Source: an uncultured Lachnoclostridium sp. (GTDB taxonomy: Bacteria > Bacillota > Clostridia > Lachnospirales > Lachnospiraceae). Taken from it: 64,000 bases of DNA. The DNA lies in the NCBI GenBank assembly GCA_947369165.1, contig CANBKJ010000003.1:1-64000 (forward strand). The letters run 5' to 3'. Below, piece after piece: positions 50,026-60,561 of this stretch. Position 1 is the stretch's first letter, and the number at the start of each line of letters is the position of its first letter. The notes beneath the pieces were generated by a model, which worked only from the letters and a program-made list of their open reading frames with translations, had not been told where the DNA came from and made no database searches. A program made the position numbers and the translations under genes.

Positions 50026-53000
50026 TTAGTATATCAATACCCAGTCCTTCAGCCACTTCAAACCGTCATTGACATAGTCCGCACTGACCGGTTGTCCCGA
50101 AAGTACCGGATAAAACAGGAGAAACAGGGCGATGGCCGCGGCACAGTATGCGAAGGCCAGCCAGCGCTTATTTTTATTTTCTCCAATAAAACAGTACATG
50201 GTATACCCAAGCATAAGCGCAACAAAGGGAACGCTTGGAAAATAGTGGTAAGAAAACGTACATCTTGGCACCAGTACCCACGGAAGATACTGCACCAGAT
50301 AGGCAAAGATCAAAAACAGGGAAATGCTGTCCTTCTTTGCAGCACAGCGGTAGATCATATAAATAAAGGCAAAGATTCCTGCCCACCACACCAGTGGGTT
50401 TCCAAAAGCACTAATTCCTTCCTTCAGTTCACCAGCTACGGTATTACAATAGTAGAACATTGGACGGATCATCGTCGGCCATTCATACCAGGTGGAAGAA
50501 TATGGATGTCCTTCCTTCAGCGAAGAATGATAATCAAACATCGACTGCTGATTTGCGATCATCCGGCTCCAGAGGCCCTCACCGACAGTATCCCCGCGGA
50601 ATGGAATATAGGACATCAGATAGATCACTCCTGGTATCACCACAAAAAACAGGACACAGAAAGCCAGCGTCTTCCACATATTTTTCTGGAACACCTCGAC
50701 AATATGGCTGTGGGAAATGCCGGCGGTCTCTCCTCTTGGATTATCCCTGGCGATCCGGAACTCCATATACCGCTTAAACAGGATAGCAAAGAAAAATACA
50801 GCAAGACCAGCTCCCGCATACATCGCGGTCCATTTGCTGGCGCAGCCAAGCCCCATCATCAACCCGCTCAGTCCAAGGGGGATCAGGGTCTTTTTGAAAT
50901 CCGTATCATAAAAGCTTGTCTGGGCATAACAGTACATAAAGTAAAACATCGCTATGATAAAAAAGGTTCCATAGACATCAATGGTGGCAATCCTCGTCTG
51001 AGTGAAATGCATAAAGTCAAAGGTAAACAACGCTGTCACCACGCCTGCCACCCAGGTTCTGCGAAACAGCCTCTTTCCAAACAAATAGATAAAAGGAATC
51101 ATACCAATACCAAAGAGAGTCCCTACAATTCTCCATCCAAATGGATTCATGCCAAATGCCCTCACACCCAGAGAGATGAAAATCTTACCAAGAGGCGGAT
51201 GGGTATTTTCATAGGAGCGGAGTCCATGGATCATTTCATACGCAGTTCTGGCATGATATACCTCATCAAAATAAGTTCCACTGCGGAATCCGAGCTCCGG
51301 ATCAAACTCATCCTGTTCATCAAACAACTCCGGATACTGGGAAGCATTTTGCGGCACAATATACTCTCCAGAAGTATCCTTAAATACCAGCTCATTGAGC
51401 ATCGCCTCATTGTGAAGCAGCGTCATGCGCAGATAGCGGGTATTCACCTGGAACGGCTGGGTCTCTGCCTCTTCCGTTTCTCCGACAAACCGCACATCGT
51501 TCCACTTAAACACATCCCCGGCGCTCATAGTTCCCGCCGTAGTATAGTTCATACCATCGTCGGACACCTCCACCTGGAAATTGCGCCCCTCATAAGTTCC
51601 CGTAAAGGAATACAAATTAGAAATATTTTTCTTATCTCCAAAATCCAGAATGATCTGGCTGCCATTCTGCGTGCTCTTCCAGGCAGTTTCCGGGGCACTC
51701 ATCCGGCCAAGATCGTACAGGGCAAAACAGGAATAAACGATCATAATCGCAAACAATACAATAAAATCTACTTTTCCCATCTTATCTGCCGCCCTGGATG
51801 GTGTAATGGTAAATTTTACCCGCTTATCTTCTTTTCTTGTATTTTCCTGGCTGTTTTTCCTCTTTTTCATCTTTCCCTGCTGAAGCTCTGGTTCATAGAC
51901 GATCTCTCCTTTGCGCAGCGAAGCATACAGAAGATAACCCGCCATAAAGATAGTGAGTACCGCCGTTGCTCCAATGGTATAACCTTCCGGCCCCGTGGTC
52001 CCCAGTTCCATGAAATAATGATATACATGTACGATATTCACAAACTGGGCGACAGAGAGTCCCACGTATACCCAGAACAGTTCTTTACAGGGACGAAGAA
52101 TAAATCCTGCCAGCACCAGCACAATACCCGGAAACAGATATCTTTCGTGCATACGCACGGAAAACAGGAATACGAAAGAGATCAAAACCGCCATGCTGAG
52201 GAAATACTTTGACTTGTCCTCTTTCATCTTATAAAAAACAAATCCACTAAGAAGCACCGAGGCCACAATGGCGATGCTTCCCCAGGTCTGGCATTTCACA
52301 AATAAAAACTTGTTGGTCTGCTCCACCCAGTTCTTTCCGACAATCGCCCAGAAGTTATAGGCATTTACGGTACAGTACTCAAACAAGCCAAGACTGTTTA
52401 CATATTTGGGTACCACCACATCCAGCCCAAAGGGCACGGCAAACAAAAACATAGAGGCAATGGCACCCAGTCCCCCTGCCAGGTCCCGGAGCATCTTTTT
52501 CACGGTAAAATCCCGGAGAAATACCTGCTCAATAATCGTAAATATCAGGATCGGTGCAAACATAATGGTCTGGAACTTTAAAAGAGCCCCCAGACAGAAT
52601 ACAAAATATGCCGGAATTCGTTTTTCTTCCATACAAAGCCAGCAGGTCAGCAGAATCGTAAGGGTAAACACACTATCTACCTGCCCCCACATGGACGAAT
52701 CTGCCACCACCATCGGATTCAGCACATAGATGGCACAGATCATCAGTGACATTCCCTCAGAGAAACGTCTCTTCGCCAGCAGATACAGCACAGCGCCAGC
52801 GCCGAGATCACAGAGCATCGGAAACAGCTTGATCAAGTACTCTGCCGTCTGGGATCCGGTGTCAACACCAAAAATATGCCGCACAACTGCCATCAGCCAG
52901 AGAACGAACATATACCCCGGCGGATATCCATTTCCTTCATCTACATAATAAAACTTGGATATTCCATTGTCGTAGATCATATCGGACCAGGCCCGGAAAC

Positions 53001-53214
53001 AACTCATATCCACACTGTACGCTTCAAATTTAACGGCAAAGATCGACTTGATCACCAGCGCCGCCCCTAACAACAGCAAAAGATTAAACCACTGGGGGCG
53101 CATATTCTTCCTGGCCAGTACCATCTTTCCCTTTACTTCATTATCAAACCATAGCAGATACAGTACCGCCAATACGGTGACCATGATCACCACAACTGTT
53201 ATCATATCATACAT
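50026..53214 (-). CDS. Phospholipid carrier-dependent glycosyltransferase (PMT-type), two GT-C-like modules flanking a discoidin-like domain
   Basis: ENTHPPLGKIFISLGVRAFGMNPFGWRIVGTLFGIGMIPFIYLFGKRLF (PMT motif); SAPETAWKSTQNGSQIILDFGDKKNISNLYSFTGTYEGRNFQVEVSDDG (F5/8-type-C-like). Confidence 0.85.
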   Translation of the reverse strand: MYDMITVVVIMVTVLAVLYLLWFDNEVKGKMVLARKNMRPQWFNLLLLLGAALVIKSIFAVKFEAYSVDMSCFRAWSDMIYDNGISKFYYVDEGNGYPPGYMFVLWLMAVVRHIFGVDTGSQTAEYLIKLFPMLCDLGAGAVLYLLAKRRFSEGMSLMICAIYVLNPMVVADSSMWGQVDSVFTLTILLTCWLCMEEKRIPAYFVFCLGALLKFQTIMFAPILIFTIIEQVFLRDFTVKKMLRDLAGGLGAIASMFLFAVPFGLDVVVPKYVNSLGLFEYCTVNAYNFWAIVGKNWVEQTNKFLFVKCQTWGSIAIVASVLLSGFVFYKMKEDKSKYFLSMAVLISFVFLFSVRMHERYLFPGIVLVLAGFILRPCKELFWVYVGLSVAQFVNIVHVYHYFMELGTTGPEGYTIGATAVLTIFMAGYLLYASLRKGEIVYEPELQQGKMKKRKNSQENTRKEDKRVKFTITPSRAADKMGKVDFIVLFAIMIVYSCFALYDLGRMSAPETAWKSTQNGSQIILDFGDKKNISNLYSFTGTYEGRNFQVEVSDDGMNYTTAGTMSAGDVFKWNDVRFVGETEEAETQPFQVNTRYLRMTLLHNEAMLNELVFKDTSGEYIVPQNASQYPELFDEQDEFDPELGFRSGTYFDEVYHARTAYEMIHGLRSYENTHPPLGKIFISLGVRAFGMNPFGWRIVGTLFGIGMIPFIYLFGKRLFRRTWVAGVVTALFTFDFMHFTQTRIATIDVYGTFFIIAMFYFMYCYAQTSFYDTDFKKTLIPLGLSGLMMGLGCASKWTAMYAGAGLAVFFFAILFKRYMEFRIARDNPRGETAGISHSHIVEVFQKNMWKTLAFCVLFFVVIPGVIYLMSYIPFRGDTVGEGLWSRMIANQQSMFDYHSSLKEGHPYSSTWYEWPTMIRPMFYYCNTVAGELKEGISAFGNPLVWWAGIFAFIYMIYRCAAKKDSISLFLIFAYLVQYLPWVLVPRCTFSYHYFPSVPFVALMLGYTMYCFIGENKNKRWLAFAYCAAAIALFLLFYPVLSGQPVSADYVNDGLKWLKDWVLIY

Positions 53215-53218
53215 AATT

Positions 53219-54166
53219 TTATTCCTTTCGCTCATTCGTGTCGTTTATTCCAGCCTCTCCCCGTCTTACGTGTTCATGGGTAAAGAGATGATCGGAACAA
53301 TATTCATAATTTCCCTCACATTTAGAACAGAAACGAAACTCCAGATTGGGAGAATCCTTCTCCGTCCGCCCACAGACAGCACACCGGTGTCTCGGTCCGG
53401 AAGAATGCTGCTGTGCCGTATTACGGTATACCACCCGTCTCTTTTTCTGCCGCATCGCTGCCCCAAATCCTTGAGGATTTCTGGCGATCAGATAAAAGAT
53501 AACAAAATCGACGAGCGCTGCTACAATCAGAAGCATACTCATAATACTCTGGAAATGCCCCCTCTGGATACATTTCACGATCTGTATAGCATTAAAGCCA
53601 AGATAGAGATATCCAAGCCACTTCGCCTTCACCGGAATGATAAAGTTAAAGTAAAACCTCGTCTCCGGAAATAAAAAGGCAAATACGAGAAACAGGGATA
53701 GATTCAGGTTGTCCAGACTGATCACCATGGCGAGGCCCATGCCAATAGCGGAGGCAAACACACTGCCGTTGGCATTCAAAAGCACCAGATAATAACCGAA
53801 AGCAGCCAGGATCGTCAGCAGAATTCCGGTAAAATAAAAAGCATTAAACCGGAAGCTTCCCCAGATCCGTTCCAGTACGCTTCCAATGCTGAAATAGACA
53901 TAGAGACTGATGGCATAAAATATAATATTGATAAAAGCCGTTCCACCCCCCTGCAGACTTATCGAAGGATAGAGTACAAAAGTCACCAGGCGCCACACCT
54001 GTCCATGCAGGATCTGGGAGATATCCAGACTCAGATAATTCAGATAGAGCCCCTGGTCAAACAGCCCCAAAAGGGTCCCCAGAATGCTGATGCCCACCAC
54101 ATACCGCATGAGGCCGCGAATGGCATACCTTCCAAACTTTCGTTCCATTTTTGCAAACCACTTCAT
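53219..54166 (-). CDS. Rhomboid-like membrane protein with C-terminal zinc-ribbon-like domain
   Basis: LHGQVWRLVTFVLYP (rhomboid L1-like); NANGSVFASAIG at the GxSG position; CAVCGRTEKDSPNLEFRFCSKCEGNYEYCSDHLFTHEH. Confidence 0.7.
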   Translation of the reverse strand: MKWFAKMERKFGRYAIRGLMRYVVGISILGTLLGLFDQGLYLNYLSLDISQILHGQVWRLVTFVLYPSISLQGGGTAFINIIFYAISLYVYFSIGSVLERIWGSFRFNAFYFTGILLTILAAFGYYLVLLNANGSVFASAIGMGLAMVISLDNLNLSLFLVFAFLFPETRFYFNFIIPVKAKWLGYLYLGFNAIQIVKCIQRGHFQSIMSMLLIVAALVDFVIFYLIARNPQGFGAAMRQKKRRVVYRNTAQQHSSGPRHRCAVCGRTEKDSPNLEFRFCSKCEGNYEYCSDHLFTHEHVRRGEAGINDTNERKE

Positions 54167-54189
54167 GTTTTATACCTCATTTCTTCACA

Positions 54190-55116
54190 CTAAAACAGAT
54201 TCTTCTTCTTGAAAAAGAGCACCACCAGAGATGTGACCACCAGGGTACAGGCCGTGATGATAAAAAAGCCAAAGGGACTGTGCCCCAGCGGAATATTATC
54301 AAAGTTCATTCCATAAAAACTGGCGATCATTGTAGGAATGGACATCACAATCGTAACCGTAGACAAAAATTTCATTACCACATTCAGATTGTTGGAAATC
54401 ACGGAAGCGAAGGCATCCATCATACCGCTGAGAATCCCACTGTATATGTTGGCCATCTCGATGGCCTGCTTATTTTCGACAATGACGTCTTCGAGCAGCT
54501 CCTCATCCTCAGGATATTTTTTTACTTTTTCCGTCCGCAGCAATTTTTCCAGCACCGTTTCATTGGAACGCAGAGATGTGGTAAAATACACCAGGCTCTT
54601 TTCCAGCTCCAGAAGCTCGATCAATTCTTTGTTCTTCTGGGAAATATGGAGCTTTTCCTCAATCTGTTCACTCTTGCGGTCGATGATCCTCAGATATCTC
54701 AGATAGGAGGTGGCATTGCGGTACAGGATCTGAAATACAAATCTTGTCCGCTTAAAAGTAAAAAATTCTTTCACCCGGTTATTCATAAATGCTTTGAGTA
54801 CCGGCGTCTCCTCTAAGCATACCGTCACGATCAATTGTTTTGTCATATAGATGCCGAGAGGAATTGTAACATACCTGTCCTTTTCGTCCAGTGATGGAAT
54901 ATCCACCAGCACGACTACATAAACATCCTCCAGTTCGATACGTGACCGCTCCTCATCATCCAGTGGCGCCCTCAGGTCATCGATGTCAATCCCCGTCTCC
55001 TGCACCACCTGCTGGAGCTCTTCGTTGGTAGGTTTGGTAAGTGCTGCCCAGCACCCTTCAGAAAACTGGTCACTTTCCTGGAGCTCATCCTCCACGGTCT
55101 GAAAAATCTGCAGCAT
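54190..55116 (-). CDS. corA: CorA family magnesium transporter
   Basis: C-terminal YGMNFDNIP and two TMs. Confidence 0.93.
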   Translation of the reverse strand: MLQIFQTVEDELQESDQFSEGCWAALTKPTNEELQQVVQETGIDIDDLRAPLDDEERSRIELEDVYVVVLVDIPSLDEKDRYVTIPLGIYMTKQLIVTVCLEETPVLKAFMNNRVKEFFTFKRTRFVFQILYRNATSYLRYLRIIDRKSEQIEEKLHISQKNKELIELLELEKSLVYFTTSLRSNETVLEKLLRTEKVKKYPEDEELLEDVIVENKQAIEMANIYSGILSGMMDAFASVISNNLNVVMKFLSTVTIVMSIPTMIASFYGMNFDNIPLGHSPFGFFIITACTLVVTSLVVLFFKKKNLF

Positions 55117-55240
55117 GTCCTCTCCTCCTTTACCAGTATTTTTATTCTGGCGGCAGTCAACTCTTCACTGCCGCCGGATTCTCTTCGCACAGATATTAAT
55201 ATTATACGTTTTCGCCCTCTCTTTGTCAAACATTAACCAC

Positions 55241-55945
55241 TTATCTCACTGTTTTTTTCGGAAGATATAGTACCACATCATCTCCGAGGACGATCTGGTC
55301 CAGATTATTATTCTTAATAAATTCTTCCCAGTTTACTCCATATTCTTTCAGTATGTCCCCAAGGCTGCGTCCTCCCGTGGTGATATAGATCTCCACGTCG
55401 TCGTCATCCCTGTCGTCTCTGTCATCCTGATCCAGCTTTTCTAATTCTTCTTCCTGGCATACCGGACAGCCTCCCTCACGAAATCCTCTGGAGTCCATCC
55501 GGGAATCCTCCGATATGTTTTGGCTTTCCATACGAGCCGAACTTCCACTTCTCTCCATGAACTCTTCCTGATTCATATTCTGGTTCATGTTCTGATTCAT
55601 GTTCCGACCCATCTCCCGGTTCATATCCCGGCTCATATCCTGGTCCATCCCACGGTCCATATTTCTCTCCATGTCGCGTTCCGTATTCATCGGCATCCTC
55701 TCTGGTTCTCCCTGCATACCTTCGTTTTCTCTCGGCATCGCCTGTACCGGCATACAGATCATTCCGTTGTAGGGCCTTACCACCGGGATGCAGATCTCCT
55801 GCCCTACCTGGAGATTGTAGACATCCACATAAGGGTTCGCCCGAAGGATCAGTGCCAGAGGCACCCGGTATCTTCTGCTGAGCTGATACAGAGTTTCCCC
55901 CTGTTTTATAACATGCACCATGCCATTACAGTAACGCTTATTCAT
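55241..55945 (-). CDS. LysM domain protein with Met/Asn/Arg-rich repeat region
   Basis: HVIKQGETLYQLSRRYRVPLALILRANPYVDVYNLQVGQEICIP LysM; repeat MERNMDRGMDQDMSRDMNREMGRNMNQNMNQNMNQ. Confidence 0.88.
   Translation of the reverse strand: MNKRYCNGMVHVIKQGETLYQLSRRYRVPLALILRANPYVDVYNLQVGQEICIPVVRPYNGMICMPVQAMPRENEGMQGEPERMPMNTERDMERNMDRGMDQDMSRDMNREMGRNMNQNMNQNMNQEEFMERSGSSARMESQNISEDSRMDSRGFREGGCPVCQEEELEKLDQDDRDDRDDDDVEIYITTGGRSLGDILKEYGVNWEEFIKNNNLDQIVLGDDVVLYLPKKTVR
55571..55690. repeat. Degenerate 12-bp tandem repeat inside the LysM gene
   Basis: Successive 12-mers on + such as ATTCATATTCTG, GTTCATGTTCTG, ATTCATGTTCCG, GTTCATATCCCG. Confidence 0.8.
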
Positions 55946-56065
55946 ATTTTCCCTCCATCTTTGCACCATTCACAGCGGCGCAGCAAATTTATTTTCATCT
56001 CTAACAATATATTCCGTCATAAAAAAAAGGTACCGGGCATACATTTATTGTTAATTTTTATTTTA

Positions 56066-56094
56066 TTTACAAATGACGAATTTTGTCGTATACT
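56066..56094 (+). promoter_or_regulatory. Sigma-A promoter of the dehydratase-activator gene
   Basis: TTTACA-N17-TATACT; spacer contains near-palindrome GACGAATTTTGTC. Confidence 0.65.
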
Positions 56095-56184
56095 ATAGTG
56101 TGGTTAAAATCTATTATAAATAAGAAAGAAAATGTTTCTGATCCAGAGCCAGACGCTTCGGATCAGATAAAATGGGAGGAAATC

Positions 56185-59100
56185 ATGAACAGAGTAGGTA
56201 TTGATATTGGTTCTACCACGGTTAAAACAGCCATTCTGGATGAATCAGGCGCCATCGTATTTTCTGCTTATGAAAGACATTTTGCTAATATACAGGAAAC
56301 ATTAAAAAACATAATCAGCCAGGCAAATGAAACTCTGGGAGATATCGAGATTGCTCCGATGATTACTGGTTCCGGCGGACTGGCCATTTCGAGGTATCTT
56401 GACATTCCTTTTGTCCAGGAGGTTGTTAGTGTGGCAACATCCTTAAAAGACTTTGCTCCCCAGACCGATGTTGCCATCGAGCTGGGCGGCGAGGACGCCA
56501 AAATCATATATTTTACCGGCGGTATCGAACAGAGAATGAACGGAATCTGCGCCGGCGGCACTGGTTCTTTTATTGACCAGATGGCAACACTCCTGAAAAC
56601 GGACGCTGCAGGATTGAACGAGTATGCCAGGGACTACAAAGCCATTTACCCCATCGCGGCGCGCTGCGGCGTATTTGCCAAATCCGACATCCAGCCCTTA
56701 ATTAATGAAGGAGCTTCCAAACCAGACCTGGCTGCCTCCATATTTCAGGCGGTAGTAAACCAAACCATCAGCGGCCTTGCCTGCGGCAAGCCGATCCGGG
56801 GCAATGTAGCCTTTTTAGGAGGCCCCCTTCATTTTCTGACAGAGTTAAAAGCCGCTTTTATCCGGACGCTGAATCTGTCAGAGGATGCAGTGATTGCACC
56901 AGAACACTCCCATCTCTTTGCTGCCAGCGGCGCAGCCATGAACTCAAAGGGAGAGGGTGCCACCACTCTCGGCACCCTTCTGCAAAAGCTAAGCAGTGAG
57001 ATCAATATGGAATTTGAAGTAACCCGTATGGAGCCACTGTTCGCCTCAGAAAAAGAATATGACAGTTTTCTTACAAGACACAGCCGCCACTCCGTGAAAA
57101 AAGAATCCTTATCGGAATATGAGGGCAATGTGTATCTTGGGATCGATGCCGGATCTACAACGACAAAAGTGGCTCTGGTAGGGGAAGACGGTTCCCTTTT
57201 GTATTCTTTTTACGACAATAACAACGGAAGCCCATTAAAGACTACGATAAAAGCCATCAAAGAGATCTACGAGCTATTGCCGGACAGTGCCAACATTGTC
57301 CGCTCCTGCTCCACCGGTTATGGCGAAGCACTGATCCAGTCCGCCCTGCTGTTAGACGAGGGAGAAGTTGAGACCGTATCCCATTACTACGCCGCTTCTT
57401 TCTTCGAGCCGGAAGTGGACTGTATACTGGATATCGGCGGTCAGGACATGAAATGCATCAAGATCAAAAACCACTCCGTTGACAGCGTACAGCTTAACGA
57501 GGCCTGCTCTTCCGGATGCGGTTCTTTTATCGAGACCTTTGCCCGTTCTCTGAATTATGAGGTAAAAGATTTTGCAAAACTGGCGCTCTTTGCCGAAAAC
57601 CCGATCGATCTGGGCTCCCGCTGTACCGTATTTATGAATTCCAAAGTAAAGCAGGCACAGAAGGAAGGCGCTACTGTTGCAGATATCTCAGCCGGTCTCG
57701 CCATCTCAGTCATAAAAAACGCGCTTTTAAAGGTAATTAAGCTCACCGATCCGAAAGATCTGGGAAAAAACGTGGTGGTTCAGGGAGGAACGTTTTACAA
57801 CGACGCCGTATTGCGGAGTTTTGAGAGAGTGTCCGGCTGTGAGGCAGTCCGCCCGGATATCGCCGGAATCATGGGCGCTTTTGGCGCGGCCTTGATCGCC
57901 AGGGAACATTATGATGAGGGGATGGAAACCTCCATGCTTCCTCTGGAAGACATTATCTCCCTGAAATTTGAGAGTTCCATGGCGCGCTGCAAGGGCTGTA
58001 CCAATCACTGTCTCCTGACCATCAACAAATTTACCGGCGGCAGACAGTTTATCTCTGGCAACCGCTGTGAGCGGGGTCTCGGCATGGAGAAACAAAACAA
58101 AGATGTGCCGAACCTCTATGAATATAAAAATTACCGGCTTTTTGAGTACTACAAACCGCTGCCGGCGGACCAGGCTTACCGGGGCAAAGTAGGTATCCCC
58201 CGGGTACTGAATATGTATGAGAACTACCCCTTTTGGTTTACCTTTTTCACGGAACTGGGTTACGAGGTAGTGGTCTCACCTAAATCCAGCCGCAATATCT
58301 ACTCACTGGGTATCGAGTCCATCCCCAGTGAGTCAGAATGCTATCCTGCCAAGCTGGCCCACGGTCATATCATGTGGCTTCTGAAACAGGATGTGAAATA
58401 TATCTTTTACCCCTGCGTACCCTATGAGCGAAAGGAATTTGACGGTGCCGGCAACCACTATAACTGCCCCATTGTCACCTCCTATGGCGAAAATATCAAA
58501 AACAATGTAGAAGAACTCTCGGAGGAAGATATTATTTTCCAGAACCCCTTCCTTTCCTTTGAGAGTGAAAAGATTCTGGCAAATGAACTGGTAAAATATC
58601 TTGGCAGGGAAAATGGCCTCCCCGAGAGTGAGATCCGCAATGCCGCCCATAAGGCATACAACGAGCTCACCGCTGTCAGAGAGGACATCAAGAGAAAAGG
58701 AGAAGAAGTTCTTCAGTGGATGAAGGATAATCACAAGCGTGGAATCGTACTTGCGGGACGCCCTTACCATATTGATCCGGAGATCAACCACGGCATTCCA
58801 GAGCTGATCACTTCCTATGATATAGCCGTTCTCTCCGAAGACAGTATTTCCCATCTGGCCCCTATTGAGCGGCCAACCATCGCCATGGACCAGTGGATGT
58901 ACCATTCCAGGCTTTATGCCGCCGCCACCTATGTACGCACCCAGGAGGATCTGGAAATGATTCAGCTGAACTCCTTTGGCTGCGGCCTGGATGCCGTCAC
59001 CACAGATCAGGTCAACGATATCCTTACAGGTTCTGGAAAGATCTGCACGGTTTTGAAGATAGATGAAGTAAACAACTTAGGAGCAGCCAGAATCCGTATC

Positions 59101-60408
59101 CGTTCCCTGATCTCAGCGGTCAAGGACCGTGCCAGAAAGGGCGTCAAACCACATGTGGAGGACGCTTCTTATAAACGGGTGGTATTTACCGAAGAAATGC
59201 GCAAAAATTACACCATTCTCACGCCACAGATGTCCCCGATCCATTTCGATGTACTCATCCCGGCACTGGCAGCCAACGGATATCAGATGGTCCAGCTTCC
59301 TACTGGCGGTGATGAACTGGACTACGGGCTGAAATTCGTAAACAACGATGCCTGCTACCCCTCGCTGATCGTGGTAGGGCAGATTATGAAAGCCCTGCTG
59401 TCTGGTGAATACGATCTGGACCGCACAGCCGTTATCATTTCCCAGACCGGCGGTGGCTGTCGTGCCACCAACTATATCGGTTTTATCCGCCGTGCCTTGA
59501 AAAAAGCGGGAATGGAACAGATCCCTGTCATCTCCCTGAGCGCCGGCGTGGAGACAAATCCCGGCTTCAAGATCAACTACCGGCTTATCAATAGTGCGAT
59601 CCAGGCGCTGGTTTACGGGGATCTGTTTATGCGGGTGGTATATAAAACCAGACCTTACGAAAAGGTGCCTGGCTCCGTCAACGCCCTGCATGACAAATGG
59701 AAAGAGATCTGTGTGGAAGCAGTAAAACATCCAAATAAATCGGAGTTTCACAAAAATATTCAGGGCATTATACGGGATTTTGACCAGATCGAACTGGACG
59801 AGAGCATCCAGAAACCAAAGGTAGGCATCGTCGGCGAAATCCTCGTGAAATACCTACCCGCCGCCAACAATCATATCGTGGATCTGCTGGAAACAGAGGG
59901 TGCCGAGGCCGTCTGCCCGGATATGCTTGATTTCTTTATGTACAGCGCTTATGACAGCGTATTTAAAGCAGATCATCTCGGTAAACCAAAGACCGGCAAA
60001 CTAATGGGGAAACTTGCGATCTGGTTCCTGGAGCGCTACCGCAAAGTTCTTCGGGAAGAACTGACAAAGAGCCGCCGTTTTGATGCACCTCCGGGAATCT
60101 ATACCCTGGTTGACTATGCGAAGCCCTTTGTATCCACCGGTAACCAGACCGGTGAAGGATGGTTCCTCACCGGTGAGATGATTGAACTGATTCACAGCGG
60201 CGTGCCAAATATCGTCTGTACCCAGCCTTTTGGCTGTCTTCCGAACCACGTGGTAGGAAAAGGTGTGATCAAACAGCTACGGCGTGCTTTCCCGGAGGCT
60301 AATATCGTGGCAGTAGACTACGATCCCGGTGCCAGCGAGGTAAACCAGCTAAACCGGATCAAACTGATGCTTGCCACTGCCAATGAAAATCTAAACAAAA
60401 AAGCCTAA
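56185..60408 (+). CDS. 2-hydroxyacyl-CoA dehydratase activator, tandem BadF/BcrD ATPase domains plus DUF2229/HgdB-like region
   Basis: [22 protein letters not shown] and a second [33 protein letters not shown]; start set at 56185 behind GGGAGGAAATC. Confidence 0.92.
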   Translation: MNRVGIDIGSTTVKTAILDESGAIVFSAYERHFANIQETLKNIISQANETLGDIEIAPMITGSGGLAISRYLDIPFVQEVVSVATSLKDFAPQTDVAIELGGEDAKIIYFTGGIEQRMNGICAGGTGSFIDQMATLLKTDAAGLNEYARDYKAIYPIAARCGVFAKSDIQPLINEGASKPDLAASIFQAVVNQTISGLACGKPIRGNVAFLGGPLHFLTELKAAFIRTLNLSEDAVIAPEHSHLFAASGAAMNSKGEGATTLGTLLQKLSSEINMEFEVTRMEPLFASEKEYDSFLTRHSRHSVKKESLSEYEGNVYLGIDAGSTTTKVALVGEDGSLLYSFYDNNNGSPLKTTIKAIKEIYELLPDSANIVRSCSTGYGEALIQSALLLDEGEVETVSHYYAASFFEPEVDCILDIGGQDMKCIKIKNHSVDSVQLNEACSSGCGSFIETFARSLNYEVKDFAKLALFAENPIDLGSRCTVFMNSKVKQAQKEGATVADISAGLAISVIKNALLKVIKLTDPKDLGKNVVVQGGTFYNDAVLRSFERVSGCEAVRPDIAGIMGAFGAALIAREHYDEGMETSMLPLEDIISLKFESSMARCKGCTNHCLLTINKFTGGRQFISGNRCERGLGMEKQNKDVPNLYEYKNYRLFEYYKPLPADQAYRGKVGIPRVLNMYENYPFWFTFFTELGYEVVVSPKSSRNIYSLGIESIPSESECYPAKLAHGHIMWLLKQDVKYIFYPCVPYERKEFDGAGNHYNCPIVTSYGENIKNNVEELSEEDIIFQNPFLSFESEKILANELVKYLGRENGLPESEIRNAAHKAYNELTAVREDIKRKGEEVLQWMKDNHKRGIVLAGRPYHIDPEINHGIPELITSYDIAVLSEDSISHLAPIERPTIAMDQWMYHSRLYAAATYVRTQEDLEMIQLNSFGCGLDAVTTDQVNDILTGSGKICTVLKIDEVNNLGAARIRIRSLISAVKDRARKGVKPHVEDASYKRVVFTEEMRKNYTILTPQMSPIHFDVLIPALAANGYQMVQLPTGGDELDYGLKFVNNDACYPSLIVVGQIMKALLSGEYDLDRTAVIISQTGGGCRATNYIGFIRRALKKAGMEQIPVISLSAGVETNPGFKINYRLINSAIQALVYGDLFMRVVYKTRPYEKVPGSVNALHDKWKEICVEAVKHPNKSEFHKNIQGIIRDFDQIELDESIQKPKVGIVGEILVKYLPAANNHIVDLLETEGAEAVCPDMLDFFMYSAYDSVFKADHLGKPKTGKLMGKLAIWFLERYRKVLREELTKSRRFDAPPGIYTLVDYAKPFVSTGNQTGEGWFLTGEMIELIHSGVPNIVCTQPFGCLPNHVVGKGVIKQLRRAFPEANIVAVDYDPGASEVNQLNRIKLMLATANENLNKKA

Positions 60409-60428
60409 CCGAAAAGCGCCGGCTTCAA

Positions 60429-60447
60429 AGGTTTCCACAGGAAACCT
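60429..60447 (+). repeat. Small hairpin preceding the terminator
   Basis: AGGTTTCC-ACA-GGAAACCT. Confidence 0.6.
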
Positions 60448-60473
60448 GCTCCGCACCAGAGATCTATCTGCAA

Positions 60474-60515
60474 AAAACCCTGCTATAAGCAGCATGCCGC
60501 TTATAGCAGGGTTTT
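60474..60515 (+). terminator. Terminator after the activator gene
   Basis: AAAACCCTGCTATAAGC-AGCATGCC-GCTTATAGCAGGGTTTT, 17-bp perfect arms. Confidence 0.9.
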
Positions 60516-60561
60516 GCATATACATATCAGATCTCTATCTGGTCAGCCTGACGATGTCTGA

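Noticed and set aside
50092-52212. 706-aa plus-strand ORF opposite the PMT-type gene
   Set aside because: Antisense to a gene with recognisable PMT motifs; translation is His/Lys/Arg-rich with no domain. A codon-bias artefact.
55149-55175. GGCGGCAGT/ACTGCCGCC hairpin between the LysM gene and corA
   Set aside because: Could be a weak terminator, but no T-run follows on the minus strand; too little support to annotate.
55571-55690. Possible CRISPR-like repeat array
   Set aside because: Repeats are contiguous 12-bp coding units without spacers; no cas genes in the window.
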